This document shows, one piece after another, positions 1-9,048 of a stretch of 64,000 nucleotides of DNA. Numbering within the stretch: the first letter of the stretch is position 1; each line of letters begins with the position of its first letter. Source of the stretch: PZPK01 sp041590075 (GTDB lineage Bacteria > Pseudomonadota > Gammaproteobacteria > Pseudomonadales > Oleiphilaceae); assembly GCA_041590075.1 (NCBI GenBank), contig JBFHUL010000001.1, positions 1-64,000 of the forward strand. The letters are read 5' to 3'. Under the pieces are notes generated by a model that worked only from the letters and a program-made list of their open reading frames with translations, did not search any database and was not told where the DNA came from. Position numbers and translations under genes: made by a program.

Positions 1-1386
1 ACCGACTACTCCGAGGCGCTGCTTGAGCTGATCACGCCCGTATCGGACTCACGCGGCGAGCTACTTCAGCAACTCAACAATATCCACCATTTTGTGCAGT
101 CACGCATTGGCGATGAACTTCTGTGGGCAGGCAGCATGCCCTGCCGCCTGGCTGGCGATGAGAGCATTCGTATCGCCGAATATGGCAACTCCAATATTGG
201 CCGTTTGAAGCATGTATACCGGCAGGGTCTTGGCGTACGGTATGGCCGGATTATGCAGAGCATTGCAGGACTGCATTTTAACTTCTCGCTCGACGACACT
301 TTCTGGCAAGCACAACAGGCCGCGATGGGCGATGCGCAAAACCTGCAGGACTTCAAATCGCAGCAGTATTTTGCATTGATTCGAAACTTCAGGCGGCAAG
401 CCTGGTTATTGATGTACCTGTTTGGGGCCTCTCCAGTGCTGGATGCGAGTTTTCTGAATGGCCATGCTCATGATCTGGAAGCCTTCGACGACCGCGGCAG
501 TTATTTCAAACCCTATGCGACATCACTGCGCATGAGCGACCTGGGCTACCATAACAACGCCCAGTCTTCGCTCTCGATCTGCTTCAATACGCTCGACAAC
601 TTCATTAACACCCTGAGCGAGGCCATTCGCACCTCCTACCCGCCCTATGAAGCCATCGGCACCCAACGCAACGGCGCCTACATACAACTGAATACCAACA
701 TCCTGCAGATCGAGAATGAGTACTACAGCTCCATTCGCCCCAAACGGACCACGCAATCCGGCGAGCGACCCACGCAAGCTCTGCGCGAGCGTGGCGTCGA
801 GTACGTTGAGGTTCGCTGCCTTGATCTCAACCCTTTTTTGCCACTCGGCATTGCCGACACTCAGGTAGACTTTCTGGATCTGTTTCTGATGCACTGCCTG
901 CTGTCGGATTCCCCCATCATCTCGGATGCAGGCTGCCGCGTGATCGATGAAAACTTCACGCGTACCGTCAATGAGGGGCGTCGCCCCGGCTTAACACTGC
1001 AGCGCGACGGGCAGCCGGTAGCCCTGCAGGAATGGGGGCTGGAAATCATTGCTTCGCTGCACGACATGGCCGATGTGCTCGATGAACAATTGGGTGAGAA
1101 GCGCTATGCCAAAGCTCTGGCCGAACAGGAAGCAAAGTTGCGCCAGCCGGCACTCACCCCTTCCGCACAGGTGCTTGAAGTCATGCGCGGCGAAAACCTG
1201 AATTGGCTCGAGTTTGCCGGGGCACTGTCACTCAAACACAAGCAACACCTGCATAGCTGGAGCCAGAGCAACGATAACCTGGCGCTCACGCGCGCGGCCG
1301 AATCGTCGTTCGATGCCGCACACGCCATTGAGGCCAGCGACACCCTCGATTTTGCGACCTTTATGCAGGCCTATCAGGCCGGCTAG
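1..1386 (+). CDS. gshA: Glutamate-cysteine ligase, 5' end missing
   Basis: The reading frame is open from the first base, so the gene starts upstream of the window. 461 residues are visible against about 520 in the E. coli enzyme. The protein matches the proteobacterial GshA family (DYSEALLEL and ELITPVSD near the visible start, then GVEYVEVRCLDLNPF in mid-protein). It makes gamma-glutamylcysteine from glutamate and cysteine using ATP in the cytoplasm, the first and limiting step of glutathione synthesis. A strong hairpin lies 65 bases after the stop, so transcription probably ends there. No internal damage is seen. The family call is secure; only the N-terminus is unseen. Confidence 0.95.
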   Translation, partial: TDYSEALLELITPVSDSRGELLQQLNNIHHFVQSRIGDELLWAGSMPCRLAGDESIRIAEYGNSNIGRLKHVYRQGLGVRYGRIMQSIAGLHFNFSLDDTFWQAQQAAMGDAQNLQDFKSQQYFALIRNFRRQAWLLMYLFGASPVLDASFLNGHAHDLEAFDDRGSYFKPYATSLRMSDLGYHNNAQSSLSICFNTLDNFINTLSEAIRTSYPPYEAIGTQRNGAYIQLNTNILQIENEYYSSIRPKRTTQSGERPTQALRERGVEYVEVRCLDLNPFLPLGIADTQVDFLDLFLMHCLLSDSPIISDAGCRVIDENFTRTVNEGRRPGLTLQRDGQPVALQEWGLEIIASLHDMADVLDEQLGEKRYAKALAEQEAKLRQPALTPSAQVLEVMRGENLNWLEFAGALSLKHKQHLHSWSQSNDNLALTRAAESSFDAAHAIEASDTLDFATFMQAYQAG

Positions 1387-1450
1387 CCCTCCCCCACAAA
1401 TAATTCCCCCCCGAAACTGTGCTGCAGTTCTGAAAGCCGAATAACTTTGA

Positions 1451-1483
1451 CCGAAGAGCTCACTTTTTGAGCTCTTCGGGTTT
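1451..1483 (+). terminator. Intrinsic terminator of gshA
   Basis: A perfect 12-base stem (CCGAAGAGCTCA with TGAGCTCTTCGG) closes a five-base loop and is followed by GTTTGTT. The T-tract is short, but the stem is strong and lies just downstream of gshA. Confidence 0.75.
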
Positions 1484-1825
1484 GTTGGCAGTGATGGGCT
1501 GTGGTAGCTTGTGAGACTCTGTAACGCTTTATGTCAGTCAATGGATAAATTGTAATAATTGCTGCTGGCGAAGCAAACCATGTTGCTCTAGGGTAAAAAT
1601 TGAACCCTTTGAAAAACGGCGATCACGTGCTGGTCCAAAGAGACCACTGAATGCGTACAACAATTAATATCAGGCCTTCAGAAAGCACATAAGCGCCCCG
1701 AGCACATGGCATTACAGATGGCTCAGCCAACTTTATTATTAGTCGAACAAGCTGATGTTGAAGAGTCTGACTCTTCCTGCACCGCCCCTCGGGTGGATGC
1801 AGCAGCAATCGAAAGGAGCGGCCGC
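1484..1825. other. Intergenic region upstream of the rmf-like gene
   Basis: About 340 bases without a supported gene. It should carry the promoter of the downstream rmf-like gene. AT-rich patches occur around 1540-1600, including a short inverted repeat (AGGGT/ACCCT), but no convincing -35/-10 pair could be assigned by eye. Confidence 0.4.
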
Positions 1826-2029
1826 ATGGCCAATGACTTTTCATTATGCTGGGACATTGATTCTCTCAACAAGGCCTACCGTCAGGGATATATGGCCGGT
1901 GTAATGGGCATGGAAAGATCACGCTGCCCATATATCGGCGAAGTCGTAGAAGCTGCCTGGGAAGCAGGTTGGGAAGATGGCGCGATAGTGTGTGAACTCG
2001 ACCGCCCGAGCGGACAGATCGCTTCCTGA
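1826..2029 (+). CDS. rmf: Ribosome modulation factor family protein
   Basis: A 67-residue protein whose centre matches RMF: AYRQGYMAGVMG, then CPY, then a tryptophan-rich AAWEAGWEDG, in the order and spacing of E. coli RMF (GYQAG, CPY, GW). RMF binds 70S ribosomes in stationary phase and drives dimerisation into inactive 100S particles. The ATG at 1826 is chosen because AGGAG lies seven bases upstream. An in-frame ATG at 1706 has no ribosome site and would add 40 residues unlike the family. The sequence is divergent, with an acidic N-terminal segment in place of the usual basic KRQKRD start, so it may be a paralogue rather than the main RMF. rsd, another stationary-phase factor, lies 1.5 kb away. 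Confidence 0.75.
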   Translation: MANDFSLCWDIDSLNKAYRQGYMAGVMGMERSRCPYIGEVVEAAWEAGWEDGAIVCELDRPSGQIAS

Positions 2030-2169
2030 ATCAGTGAACAGTCATCCCGTTGCGGGCAGCGCCGCAACAGTGAGAGCAGCACCTCGTGATGAAGCTCCTG
2101 GCTTTCTGCCCTCTGAATTCCGCAGAGCACTCTTTAACAACCTGATGACCATGCAGCGTTCTGTGCTGC

Positions 2170-2583
2170 TCACCGTTGCACCACAAACTCGGTAAATAAC
2201 AAGTCATCAATCTGGGTACTGCCTGTTTCAGCCTCCAGAGCATCCTGAACTATCTTGAGCGCTTCGGTACGAATGGCTTCCTGCCCTGCGGTACTGATCA
2301 TGGTCTCGTCGGTCTGCCTGCTTAGCAACATTACGATTTCATGGCGCAACATCGGCTCATGACTCATCACTTCAGCAATCGCCGTTGGACTGGTTGCCCG
2401 CACCGACACCGTTGCTTTGACAAACTTAAGCTTACCGGTAGACACACCGTAATTGGTCACAAACGAGGGCTGCAGGTCGTAGTATTCCACTTGTGGTGTC
2501 GCCGCTTCTTCCTCCGCCAAAGCCGGGAAAACTGCACCCCACACAAGAAGACCGGCCAGCAGAACCTTGCAAAATCGATTCAT
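2170..2583 (-). CDS. FliL-like exported protein
   Basis: 137 residues from the ATG at 2583; a TTG at 2601 is also in frame, and neither start has a clear ribosome site. The N-terminus (MNRFCKVLLAGLLVWG, then FPALA) looks like a cleavable signal peptide. The rest resembles the periplasmic domain of FliL, the flagellar basal-body stator-associated protein (a Y-x-L-x-P-x-F-V-T-N opening, ending in a DLLFTEFVVQ strand). No other flagellar gene is nearby, and FliL normally has a retained membrane anchor, so this is probably one of the orphan FliL-like periplasmic proteins common in marine gammaproteobacteria. It is divergent from dsbB. The role is unknown. Confidence 0.7.
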   Translation of the reverse strand: MNRFCKVLLAGLLVWGAVFPALAEEEAATPQVEYYDLQPSFVTNYGVSTGKLKFVKATVSVRATSPTAIAEVMSHEPMLRHEIVMLLSRQTDETMISTAGQEAIRTEALKIVQDALEAETGSTQIDDLLFTEFVVQR

Positions 2584-2757
2584 AATGTTTCGAACATCCA
2601 AGTAAAAAGAGAATGTGATTATAGGCAGGATAGACCGGCGATGCCACGTACCGGCATGGTGATTAACATGGCATTAACTTGCGATGTTAATGGTTTACTG
2701 CGTTGCAAAACTTGGCCAACATAGGTGCTTGGCATCAACATCTCTACGGAATCCATC

Positions 2758-3267
2758 ATGCACCTTACAAATCGAACCAGCCATCTCCTGATATTTCTGG
2801 CCTGCTCTGGCCTGCTTGTTACCGCGATATTCATCGAACCTTTCCGTAGCATGAACCCCTGCCCCATGTGCATGATGCAACGCGCGATGTTTGCAGGGGT
2901 GGGTCTGGTGGCTTTAGTGGCCTTTCTGCATCATCCACAGCGTCTCGGCCAAATGATTTACGCCACACTGGGCATTCTGGTTGCATCGCTGGGGGCCGCC
3001 ATTGCCGGGCGCCAGATATGGCTGCAGAACCTGCCCGAGGATCAGGTGCCGGCCTGTGGCCCCGGGCTCGAGTACATGCTGGAAGTATTCCCCCTACTGG
3101 AAGTAATCGAAATGGCGATTACCGGAAGCGGCGACTGTGCGAAAGTGCAATGGACGCTTTTTGACATCTCCATTCCCGGTTGGTCGCTCATGGCTTTCCT
3201 TGGCATGGCCGGCTTACTGCTGGCGCTGTTTATTCGTAATTTCCGTACAACCCATCTGCCGGAATAA
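2758..3267 (+). CDS. dsbB: Disulfide bond formation protein B
   Basis: A 169-residue inner-membrane protein with four predicted membrane segments. The quinone-linked pair is in NPCPMCMMQR (residues about 33-38). The second periplasmic pair is in VPACGPGLEY and GDCAKVQW, as in E. coli DsbB. It reoxidises DsbA and passes the electrons to ubiquinone, supplying oxidising power for periplasmic disulfides. The ATG at 2758 starts the typical short N-terminus; the open frame upstream begins with a GTG at 2725 without support. No dsbA is in the window. It sits between a divergent fliL-like gene and rsd. Confidence 0.95.
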   Translation: MHLTNRTSHLLIFLACSGLLVTAIFIEPFRSMNPCPMCMMQRAMFAGVGLVALVAFLHHPQRLGQMIYATLGILVASLGAAIAGRQIWLQNLPEDQVPACGPGLEYMLEVFPLLEVIEMAITGSGDCAKVQWTLFDISIPGWSLMAFLGMAGLLLALFIRNFRTTHLPE

Positions 3268-3483
3268 GACCCGTCGTCGGGTTTCGTTCTGTACGAAATA
3301 ACTGTTGCCACTGCCGGGTAAATTCGATAGCTTTTAAGGTCTTATCCGGCATGAGCGCATTTTCTTGTCGGATAATCGTAAAAATAACCATATGAGCCCA
3401 GCGATACATGCATGGCGCTCGCACGATATTCATCAACATTCGTCCACTCGCGGCGAACAGACTGCGGTAGTAAGGGGTACAAC

Positions 3484-3957
3484 ATGCTCGAAAATTGCAA
3501 ATCTGCAAAAGAGCGTTGGGGTGGGGTGAACGACCTCATCGATAAATGGCTGAAAGAACGACAGGCCTTGATTGTTAAACTCTGCGATTTATCAGTGAAT
3601 CCGGGTAGCTCGATCGAAAACAAAGTGGAAAAACTGCAGGCCTTCTGTCAGTTGTTGGTGGATTATGTTTCCGTGGGGCACTTTGAGGTCTACGAGCAAC
3701 TGATTCAGGAAGCCAAAGACTTCAATGATGGCGATGGCACCGAGCTCGCCAACCGCATCATTCCCAAGATTCAGGAGTCAACCGAGGTGGCGCTCAACTT
3801 CAACGACCGCTTCGACAATATCCATAAAGTGGATGACGGCGCCAATCAGTTGATTGCCGAACTCGACACGTTGGGCAAAACGCTTGAGGATCGCTTCGAA
3901 TACGAAGATCTGCTTATTGAATCTCTGCACAGGGCGCACGCCGACTCTGTCGCCTGA
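3484..3957 (+). CDS. rsd: Anti-sigma D factor Rsd/AlgQ
   Basis: 157 residues matching the Rsd/AlgQ family (MLENCKSAKERWGGV at the start, LCQLL/DYVS-type helices in the middle). Rsd sequesters sigma-70 in stationary phase and so favours alternative sigma factors; the Pseudomonas homologue AlgQ also affects alginate and siderophore regulation. The ATG at 3484 follows GGGG six bases upstream. An upstream in-frame start at 3412 would add 24 residues without family support. It is mostly helical with no signal peptide, so cytoplasmic. It lies downstream of dsbB after a 216-base gap that has a weak hairpin (3269-3282). Confidence 0.93.
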   Translation: MLENCKSAKERWGGVNDLIDKWLKERQALIVKLCDLSVNPGSSIENKVEKLQAFCQLLVDYVSVGHFEVYEQLIQEAKDFNDGDGTELANRIIPKIQESTEVALNFNDRFDNIHKVDDGANQLIAELDTLGKTLEDRFEYEDLLIESLHRAHADSVA

Positions 3958-4065
3958 TGCACGCCTCCAGGGGGAGGGACGCCTCCCCCTGAATTCCTCT
4001 CGAAATCTACAGCAGCCGCTATACTTTTATCCCACACCGTTATCATTTCGAAACAAGGATTCATC

Positions 4066-5019
4066 GTGCCTAAGCTGCTGACTTGCTTCTTCACTGCGCT
4101 GACCCTGCTACTCACTGCCTGCGCGGAAGGTCCCCAACAAAGCGTTCAATTGGCGCACACCGGCTTATTGAGTGGCGCGCTGTCTGCTGATGGCCGGCTT
4201 GCCGTGATCGGTTCGGTTCATCATGGTGGCAGCCTGTGGGACATACAGAACAATGAAAGGCTATACGACTGGAACCACAAACAGGGCGAATTCTCATCGA
4301 TTCGTGCGGCCGCCCTCTCGGGAGATGGCAAAGCTGCTGTGACCTGTGTAGGCGATACTATGGTGCTGTGGAATACCACCACCGGCGAAGCCAAAGAGTT
4401 CTGGCGTGCGCCGGATAAAATACTCAGCATTCGACTCAACCGCAACGGAGATCGGGCCCTCATGGGGCTGGAAAACGGTACCGCAGCTTTTTTTAATATG
4501 CGCACAGGCAGCACCATCCATGTTTTTACCCACGATGCCGAAGTGGGCATGGTAGCCATGGACGCAAGCGCGTTACTCGGCATTACCGGTAGCGAAGACA
4601 AAAGCGCCAAAGTCTGGGATCTCAAGACCGGCGCGCTGCTTCACACCAAAACCCTGAACAATTTTATCAATACCGTCGCCCTGTCGCCGTCCGGACAGCT
4701 GGCCTTCACCACCTCACTGCGAGAAGACGCCATGGTCTGGAATACCCGTGATGGCGCCACGGTTTTCAGCCTTCCTAATCGCTATACCAACTACCACGCC
4801 GCGGTGTTTTCGGAAGATGAAACCTTCCTCAGTGCCGGCACATTTCAGGGTGAAGTGAAGCGCTGGCAACTCGATACCGGCGAAGAAGTGGGAAGCTGGA
4901 AAGCGAAACCCCGCAAAGCCTATGGCGGTGCGAGCAGTCGCGCTATTGTTGATCTGATTGACCAGAATGGCGCCCTGACCGCTCTCACCTCCGACGGCCT
5001 GATGCAACGTTTCAAGTAG
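4066..5019 (+). CDS. WD40-repeat lipoprotein
   Basis: 317 residues. The N-terminus is a lipoprotein signal with lipobox LLTAC (cysteine at about residue 19). After it come about seven repeated blades with WD-type endings (SLWDIQNNE, VLWNTTTGE, KVWDLKTG, MVWNTRDG, KRWQLDTG), so a beta-propeller anchored in the membrane facing the periplasm. WD40 lipoproteins of this kind act as binding scaffolds; the partner cannot be told. The GTG start at 4066 is supported by AAGGA upstream. The 3' end overlaps the end of convergent nhaA by eight bases, and no terminator is visible between them. Confidence 0.85.
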   Translation: MPKLLTCFFTALTLLLTACAEGPQQSVQLAHTGLLSGALSADGRLAVIGSVHHGGSLWDIQNNERLYDWNHKQGEFSSIRAAALSGDGKAAVTCVGDTMVLWNTTTGEAKEFWRAPDKILSIRLNRNGDRALMGLENGTAAFFNMRTGSTIHVFTHDAEVGMVAMDASALLGITGSEDKSAKVWDLKTGALLHTKTLNNFINTVALSPSGQLAFTTSLREDAMVWNTRDGATVFSLPNRYTNYHAAVFSEDETFLSAGTFQGEVKRWQLDTGEEVGSWKAKPRKAYGGASSRAIVDLIDQNGALTALTSDGLMQRFK

Positions 5020-6220
5020 CACCTGACTCCGACACAGGGCGCTTCCCCGGCGTCGCGACGCTCACCTCTCGGGAAATAAAAAAGGCGCCGGCGACGGCAG
5101 ACAGAATACTCCCCATCAGCACCCCGATCTTCACGCTGCTCAGGTACGCCGGGTCTGCTCCCTCAAACGCGAGCGATCCGATAAACAGGCTCATGGTAAA
5201 CCCAATACCACACAGCATGCTCACGCCATATACCTGCCGCCAGCTAGCTCCGGCTGGCAGCGCAGCCATGCCACTTTTCACCGCCAGCCAGCAAGCCGCA
5301 AAGATACCGAGCTGCTTACCCAGAAACAATCCCGCTGCGATGCCTATCGTCAGCGGATTGAACAAGGCCTCGGCACTGATACCGATCACGCGCACACCTG
5401 CATTGGCAAAGGCAAACACCGGGAGAATAAACAGGGCGACCCACGGCTGAATACGGTGTTCCAACTGGGCCAGCATAGGATGCCCGTCTTCATCTCTGAC
5501 TCGCAGGGGAATGAACCAGGCGATCGCAAAACCGGCCAGGGTCGCATGTACGCCGGACTTCAGCACCGCCGCCCACACGACCAAGCCCACGGCAAGGTAC
5601 ACCATCGTCACACGCACCTTTGCACGATTCAACGCAAACAGCAGCGCCAAGCCCCCAAGCGCAACGATCATCGATTGCAGGGACAGATCACTGGAATAGA
5701 ACAGCGCAATGATCACAATCGCACCGATATCGTCAAAAATCGCGACCGACAATAAAAACAGTTTCAACGACACAGGCAGGCTTTTACCAAACAAACTGAA
5801 GATACCGAGCGCAAATGCGATGTCGGTGGCGGCGGGGATGGCCCAGCCCTGAAGCGTTGTTGCCTGGTCGTAGTTAAAGGCAACAAAAATTGCAGCCGGT
5901 ATGGCAATGCCTGCCACGGCGGCAATAGCAGGTAGCATCACCTGCCCCGGTGACGACAAATGGCCCTCGAGCAATTCACGTTTAACCTCCAGCCCAACGA
6001 ACAGGAAAAAGATCGCCATCAACCCATCATTGATCCACAGCAACAGGGGCTTGGCGATTTCAAAGGAACCGAACTGCACGGCCACAGGAATATCCAGCAC
6101 CGACTGATAGAACCCATAAAGGGGAGTGTTGGCGACGAGCATGGCCAATATGGCACAGGCCACCAACAGAATACCGCCAAAGGAATCATGATTGGCCATT
6201 TCACGGAATGCTTTGGTCAT
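5012..6220 (-). CDS. nhaA: Na+/H+ antiporter NhaA
   Basis: 402 residues of the NhaA family with about 12 membrane segments. Diagnostic motifs are GLEVKRELLEG near residue 80, ATDIAFALG (the aspartate of the ion site) and DDIGAIVIIALFY, which carries the two adjacent aspartates that bind Na+ and protons. It exports Na+ or Li+ in exchange for protons at the inner membrane, for sodium and pH homeostasis, as expected in a marine organism. The ATG at 6220 is preferred because ACGGGG lies about ten bases upstream; an in-frame TTG at 6226 is the alternative. It may share transcription with the small gene upstream (6281-6592). Confidence 0.95.
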   Translation of the reverse strand: MTKAFREMANHDSFGGILLVACAILAMLVANTPLYGFYQSVLDIPVAVQFGSFEIAKPLLLWINDGLMAIFFLFVGLEVKRELLEGHLSSPGQVMLPAIAAVAGIAIPAAIFVAFNYDQATTLQGWAIPAATDIAFALGIFSLFGKSLPVSLKLFLLSVAIFDDIGAIVIIALFYSSDLSLQSMIVALGGLALLFALNRAKVRVTMVYLAVGLVVWAAVLKSGVHATLAGFAIAWFIPLRVRDEDGHPMLAQLEHRIQPWVALFILPVFAFANAGVRVIGISAEALFNPLTIGIAAGLFLGKQLGIFAACWLAVKSGMAALPAGASWRQVYGVSMLCGIGFTMSLFIGSLAFEGADPAYLSSVKIGVLMGSILSAVAGAFFISREVSVATPGKRPVSESGAT

Positions 6221-6280
6221 ACTCAATGTACCCCGTTATTCGAAAGAAAGGCAGGCGACATGTCACCCGCCGGGCAGAAC

Positions 6281-6592
6281 TCAGGCAGCACGGTCAGCTT
6301 CGCCCTCCAACTGCTGCTGAGTGGCCGTATACAGGTGATAGGACTCGGGTGTGAAGCTGTCGATTGCGGTTGCGAGGTAACGGCTGTCGGAAGGCACCGG
6401 CTCCCCCGACGAAACCAGACGAAAATTAACGCGTTGGATTGGCACTTCCACCGACAGTGGTACCTCCACCCAAATACACACCGACTTGTGTGCCAGCACA
6501 TACTCGGCACGCACAACCTGAAATCCCTCCTTTAACTCCAAGGCATGCACTTTGGATTGGGGGTCAAGCTGGTATTTATGGATCGCTTTCAT
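6281..6592 (-). CDS. Small protein, DUF7352-like
   Basis: 103 residues from an ATG with a very strong ribosome site (GAGGAGG eight bases upstream). The pattern MKAIHKYQL, then an all-beta region with VCIWVEV and a threonine/histidine-rich end, resembles the small DUF7352 family: a single beta-sandwich domain with a tryptophan in the central strand. No signal peptide or membrane segment. Function is unknown. It lies 60 bases upstream of nhaA on the same strand and could be cotranscribed with it. The assignment is by pattern only. Confidence 0.6.
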   Translation of the reverse strand: MKAIHKYQLDPQSKVHALELKEGFQVVRAEYVLAHKSVCIWVEVPLSVEVPIQRVNFRLVSSGEPVPSDSRYLATAIDSFTPESYHLYTATQQQLEGEADRAA

Positions 6593-6848
6593 CTGTATTC
6601 CTCCTCTACTGGCTCCACTGCAGTATTTCAAAAGCGCATCATGCGTAAAAAGCAGTTTTTATCGCCTTATCGCTCGATTTTACCGAACATGGTTTTGTAC
6701 GCTGCGTGCGTATTTTTTGGATCACCGCATCAGGAACTGCCACTTACCTGCCTGTTTTTTCTGTGAAATTATTCAGCCTGAACTATCCTGTTGCAGAGCG
6801 CCCGGTTCTCAATTGCGGCGCACCATTCATGATGCAACAGGAAGCGAC

Positions 6849-8003
6849 ATGCGCATCACTTTCCTCTGGCTTACCATGCTGGCCGCCTACACCGCTATCT
6901 CTGCGCCACAGGTCTTCGCCAACAACCCGGTTCAGGTCTCGTTTATTAATCCTGACTCCAAGGGAAATCCTTTTTGGGACCGCACCACTGAGTTTATGCG
7001 CTGGTTCGCCGAGGATTTGAATATCGAACTGGAAGTGCTCTATGCCCGGGAGAACCGTTTCAATGTCGCCAATCTTGCGGAACAGGTAATGCGCAGAGAG
7101 AGTCCTCCTGACTACCTTGTATTCATCTATCAACATGGCAGTGGCAAAGCCATTTTGGAAATGGCCGAGCGCTACCGGCAAAAGAGCCTGATTTTCAACA
7201 CCGCCATACATCCGCAGGAAGAACAATACGTTGGCCAACCCAGAGAACATTTCAAATATTGGCTAGGACACTTGAAGCCCGATGATCGTTACGCCGGAAA
7301 GCTGCTCGCAGAACAACTTCTCAGCCAGGCTCGTGCTCGGACGGCAGAGCGGCAAGTACGCACTCTCGAAATGATCGCCATCAGCGGTGGAAAGGAAAGC
7401 ACCCCGGCACTGGATCGCAATCGGGGTTTAGCGGATGCACTGGCCACCAACCTGCACCTTAAACTCAACCAACTGGTGTTCGCCCGATGGGAACCCGCTA
7501 CTGCTGCAAGACAGGCCAACACCCTACTCACACGCTACCCTGAAACGGCCATGATATGGTCGGCCAGTGACGCGATGGCGCTCGCCATCGGCAACAGTTT
7601 ACGCACGCGAAAGGGCGGCCGGCCTTTACCGCTGATCGGCGGTATCGACTGGACACCCGAAGCCTTTGATGCCATCCGGCAGGGCAGGCTTGCAGTGAGT
7701 ATAGGAGGCCACTTTCTGGATGGTGGCTGGGCACTGGTATGGGTGCACGACCATTATCATGGCAGGGATTTTGCCGATTCCGGCACCACCGTAAACACAA
7801 AAATGGTCCATGCCACACGCGACAATCTGCATCACTATGCCATGCTCTGGGATGCAGAAAAGGCCCGCGCCGTCGACTACAGTAGATTTTCCCGCGCCTT
7901 GAATAGTCGCTGGACGGCCTACCGATTCAGCGCCGAGGCTGTCGTTACGATGATACAAAAACCCAACACGGAACCGGCTGAACGCCCCCCTACTACGCAG
8001 TGA
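6849..8003 (+). CDS. Orphan periplasmic binding protein, sugar-type
   Basis: 384 residues with a signal peptide (MRITFLWLTMLAAYT... ending near VFA-NN). The body is a type I periplasmic binding protein fold, the ribose/LuxP-like family: VQVSFINPDSKGNPFWD at the start, hinge-proximal MIWSASDAMALAIG and a GGIDWTPEA segment. Such proteins bind small ligands in the periplasm for ABC import or for a membrane sensor. No permease, ATPase or kinase gene adjoins it, so it probably works with a partner elsewhere, or as a sensor input. The ATG at 6849 has AGGAAG upstream. The frame stays open back to 6552, but that part is antisense to the preceding gene and lacks family similarity. Confidence 0.85.
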   Translation: MRITFLWLTMLAAYTAISAPQVFANNPVQVSFINPDSKGNPFWDRTTEFMRWFAEDLNIELEVLYARENRFNVANLAEQVMRRESPPDYLVFIYQHGSGKAILEMAERYRQKSLIFNTAIHPQEEQYVGQPREHFKYWLGHLKPDDRYAGKLLAEQLLSQARARTAERQVRTLEMIAISGGKESTPALDRNRGLADALATNLHLKLNQLVFARWEPATAARQANTLLTRYPETAMIWSASDAMALAIGNSLRTRKGGRPLPLIGGIDWTPEAFDAIRQGRLAVSIGGHFLDGGWALVWVHDHYHGRDFADSGTTVNTKMVHATRDNLHHYAMLWDAEKARAVDYSRFSRALNSRWTAYRFSAEAVVTMIQKPNTEPAERPPTTQ

Positions 8004-8147
8004 ACAGCGGCCTTTGCGTAATCAGCGCAATGCGCGCTAGAGAACCGATGAGAAGACGTCATTCCAGAAAAAGATGCTGCCTGCGCCAGGCACGTACTAT
8101 GAAAAAAATGTGAGGGAATAAAGCGCGGCAAGTTCGCGCTGCCGGAA

Positions 8148-8369
8148 CTAACCGAAAAACTTTTTTTTGATCTGGGACAAACCTACTTCGAGAGGCCCCC
8201 GTTCTCTGCGAGGCCTGAGCAGCAATTCGCCACTGCAATTAGGGCACACGTGACCGTACTCTTCGGCACAGGTGGGGCAGAACGTACATTCATAGGAACA
8301 GATATAGGCCGGTTTATTCTCCCGCGTGTCGGCCTCACAATGCTCACAACGTTTTTTCATTTTTAACAT
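8148..8369 (-). CDS. DUF1272 zinc-ribbon protein
   Basis: A 73-residue protein rich in paired cysteines (CEHC, CSYECTFCPTC, CPNC) followed by a basic LLLRPRR stretch, typical of DUF1272. These small proteins are expected to bind one or two zinc ions; their function is not known. The first ATG (8369) is chosen because GGAAAGGG lies six bases upstream; a second in-frame ATG follows three codons later. It is separated from the ankyrin gene by about 90 bases on the same strand. Confidence 0.85.
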   Translation of the reverse strand: MLKMKKRCEHCEADTRENKPAYICSYECTFCPTCAEEYGHVCPNCSGELLLRPRRERGPLEVGLSQIKKKFFG

Positions 8370-8458
8370 ACGCTACCCTTTCCCGTTCTCGGGCGCCTGA
8401 CTATGCATCTTAGTCAAGCACGCGCAAACTTGGCAAGTGATCATCTATGGGCACTGAT

Positions 8459-9031
8459 TCATTGTTGTGCATCCCCCGCTTCTAACAGCGCTACTGCAGA
8501 CTGATTGTTCATCTGCCGGGCCTGTTGCAGGGCCGTTTTCCCAGTCAGGTCACGATAAGCAGGGTTCGCGCCGTGATGGATCAAACGCGCCAGCACCTGG
8601 GGATTCGCATTCAACTCTGCTGCGATGATGAGCGGCGTTTTATTATTGCTACCCACCACCTGATCCACGCGGGCACCGTGTTGTACCAATACATCAATCA
8701 CCGCGGGATTAGCGTTGCCGGCCGCGGCCGCACTTAAAGGTGTTCCACTGAACACCACATCCGCTTCGTTTACATCGGCTCCCCGTGCTATCAAGGCTTC
8801 AATCACCTGCGGGTCGGGGCTTGCATAGGCAGCCCACATCAACACGCTCCCATTCTGATTGCCGGGCAATAATACTTCCTGAGGCACCGCTTCAACCTCG
8901 GCAAGCCCGGCGTTCAACCAGTACGCCTGTGTGCTGTAGACTTTATTCGGGTTGCTGAGCTTTACATAGGCAGCAAACGCAACCACCAGCAACAGCAATG
9001 CAATAAGTTTGGGATTAATCGTAGAGAGCAT
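8459..9031 (-). CDS. Membrane-anchored ankyrin-repeat protein
   Basis: 190 residues. One hydrophobic N-terminal segment (residues about 8-22) works as a signal anchor. Residues about 60-185 contain four ankyrin repeats (NGSVLMWAAY, GTPLSAAAAG, KTPLIIAAELN, GKTALQQARQ) with the usual helix-turn-helix pattern. It is probably a periplasmic protein-binding module tethered to the inner membrane. Ankyrin proteins of this size often neighbour catalase or envelope genes, but no partner is evident here. It starts 18 bases after the upstream membrane-protein gene ends, so the two are likely an operon. Confidence 0.8.
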   Translation of the reverse strand: MLSTINPKLIALLLLVVAFAAYVKLSNPNKVYSTQAYWLNAGLAEVEAVPQEVLLPGNQNGSVLMWAAYASPDPQVIEALIARGADVNEADVVFSGTPLSAAAAGNANPAVIDVLVQHGARVDQVVGSNNKTPLIIAAELNANPQVLARLIHHGANPAYRDLTGKTALQQARQMNNQSAVALLEAGDAQQ

Positions 9032-9048
9032 CGGGGTCCTCGTTAGGG

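Noticed and set aside
3230..3508. Minus-strand frame of 92 codons between dsbB and rsd
   Set aside because: Overlaps both flanking genes and lacks a ribosome site; no family recognised. A small real gene here cannot be fully excluded.
6552..6848. 99-codon upstream extension of the binding-protein gene
   Set aside because: It would run antisense through the start of the DUF7352-like gene and remove the signal peptide; the ATG at 6849 has its own ribosome site.
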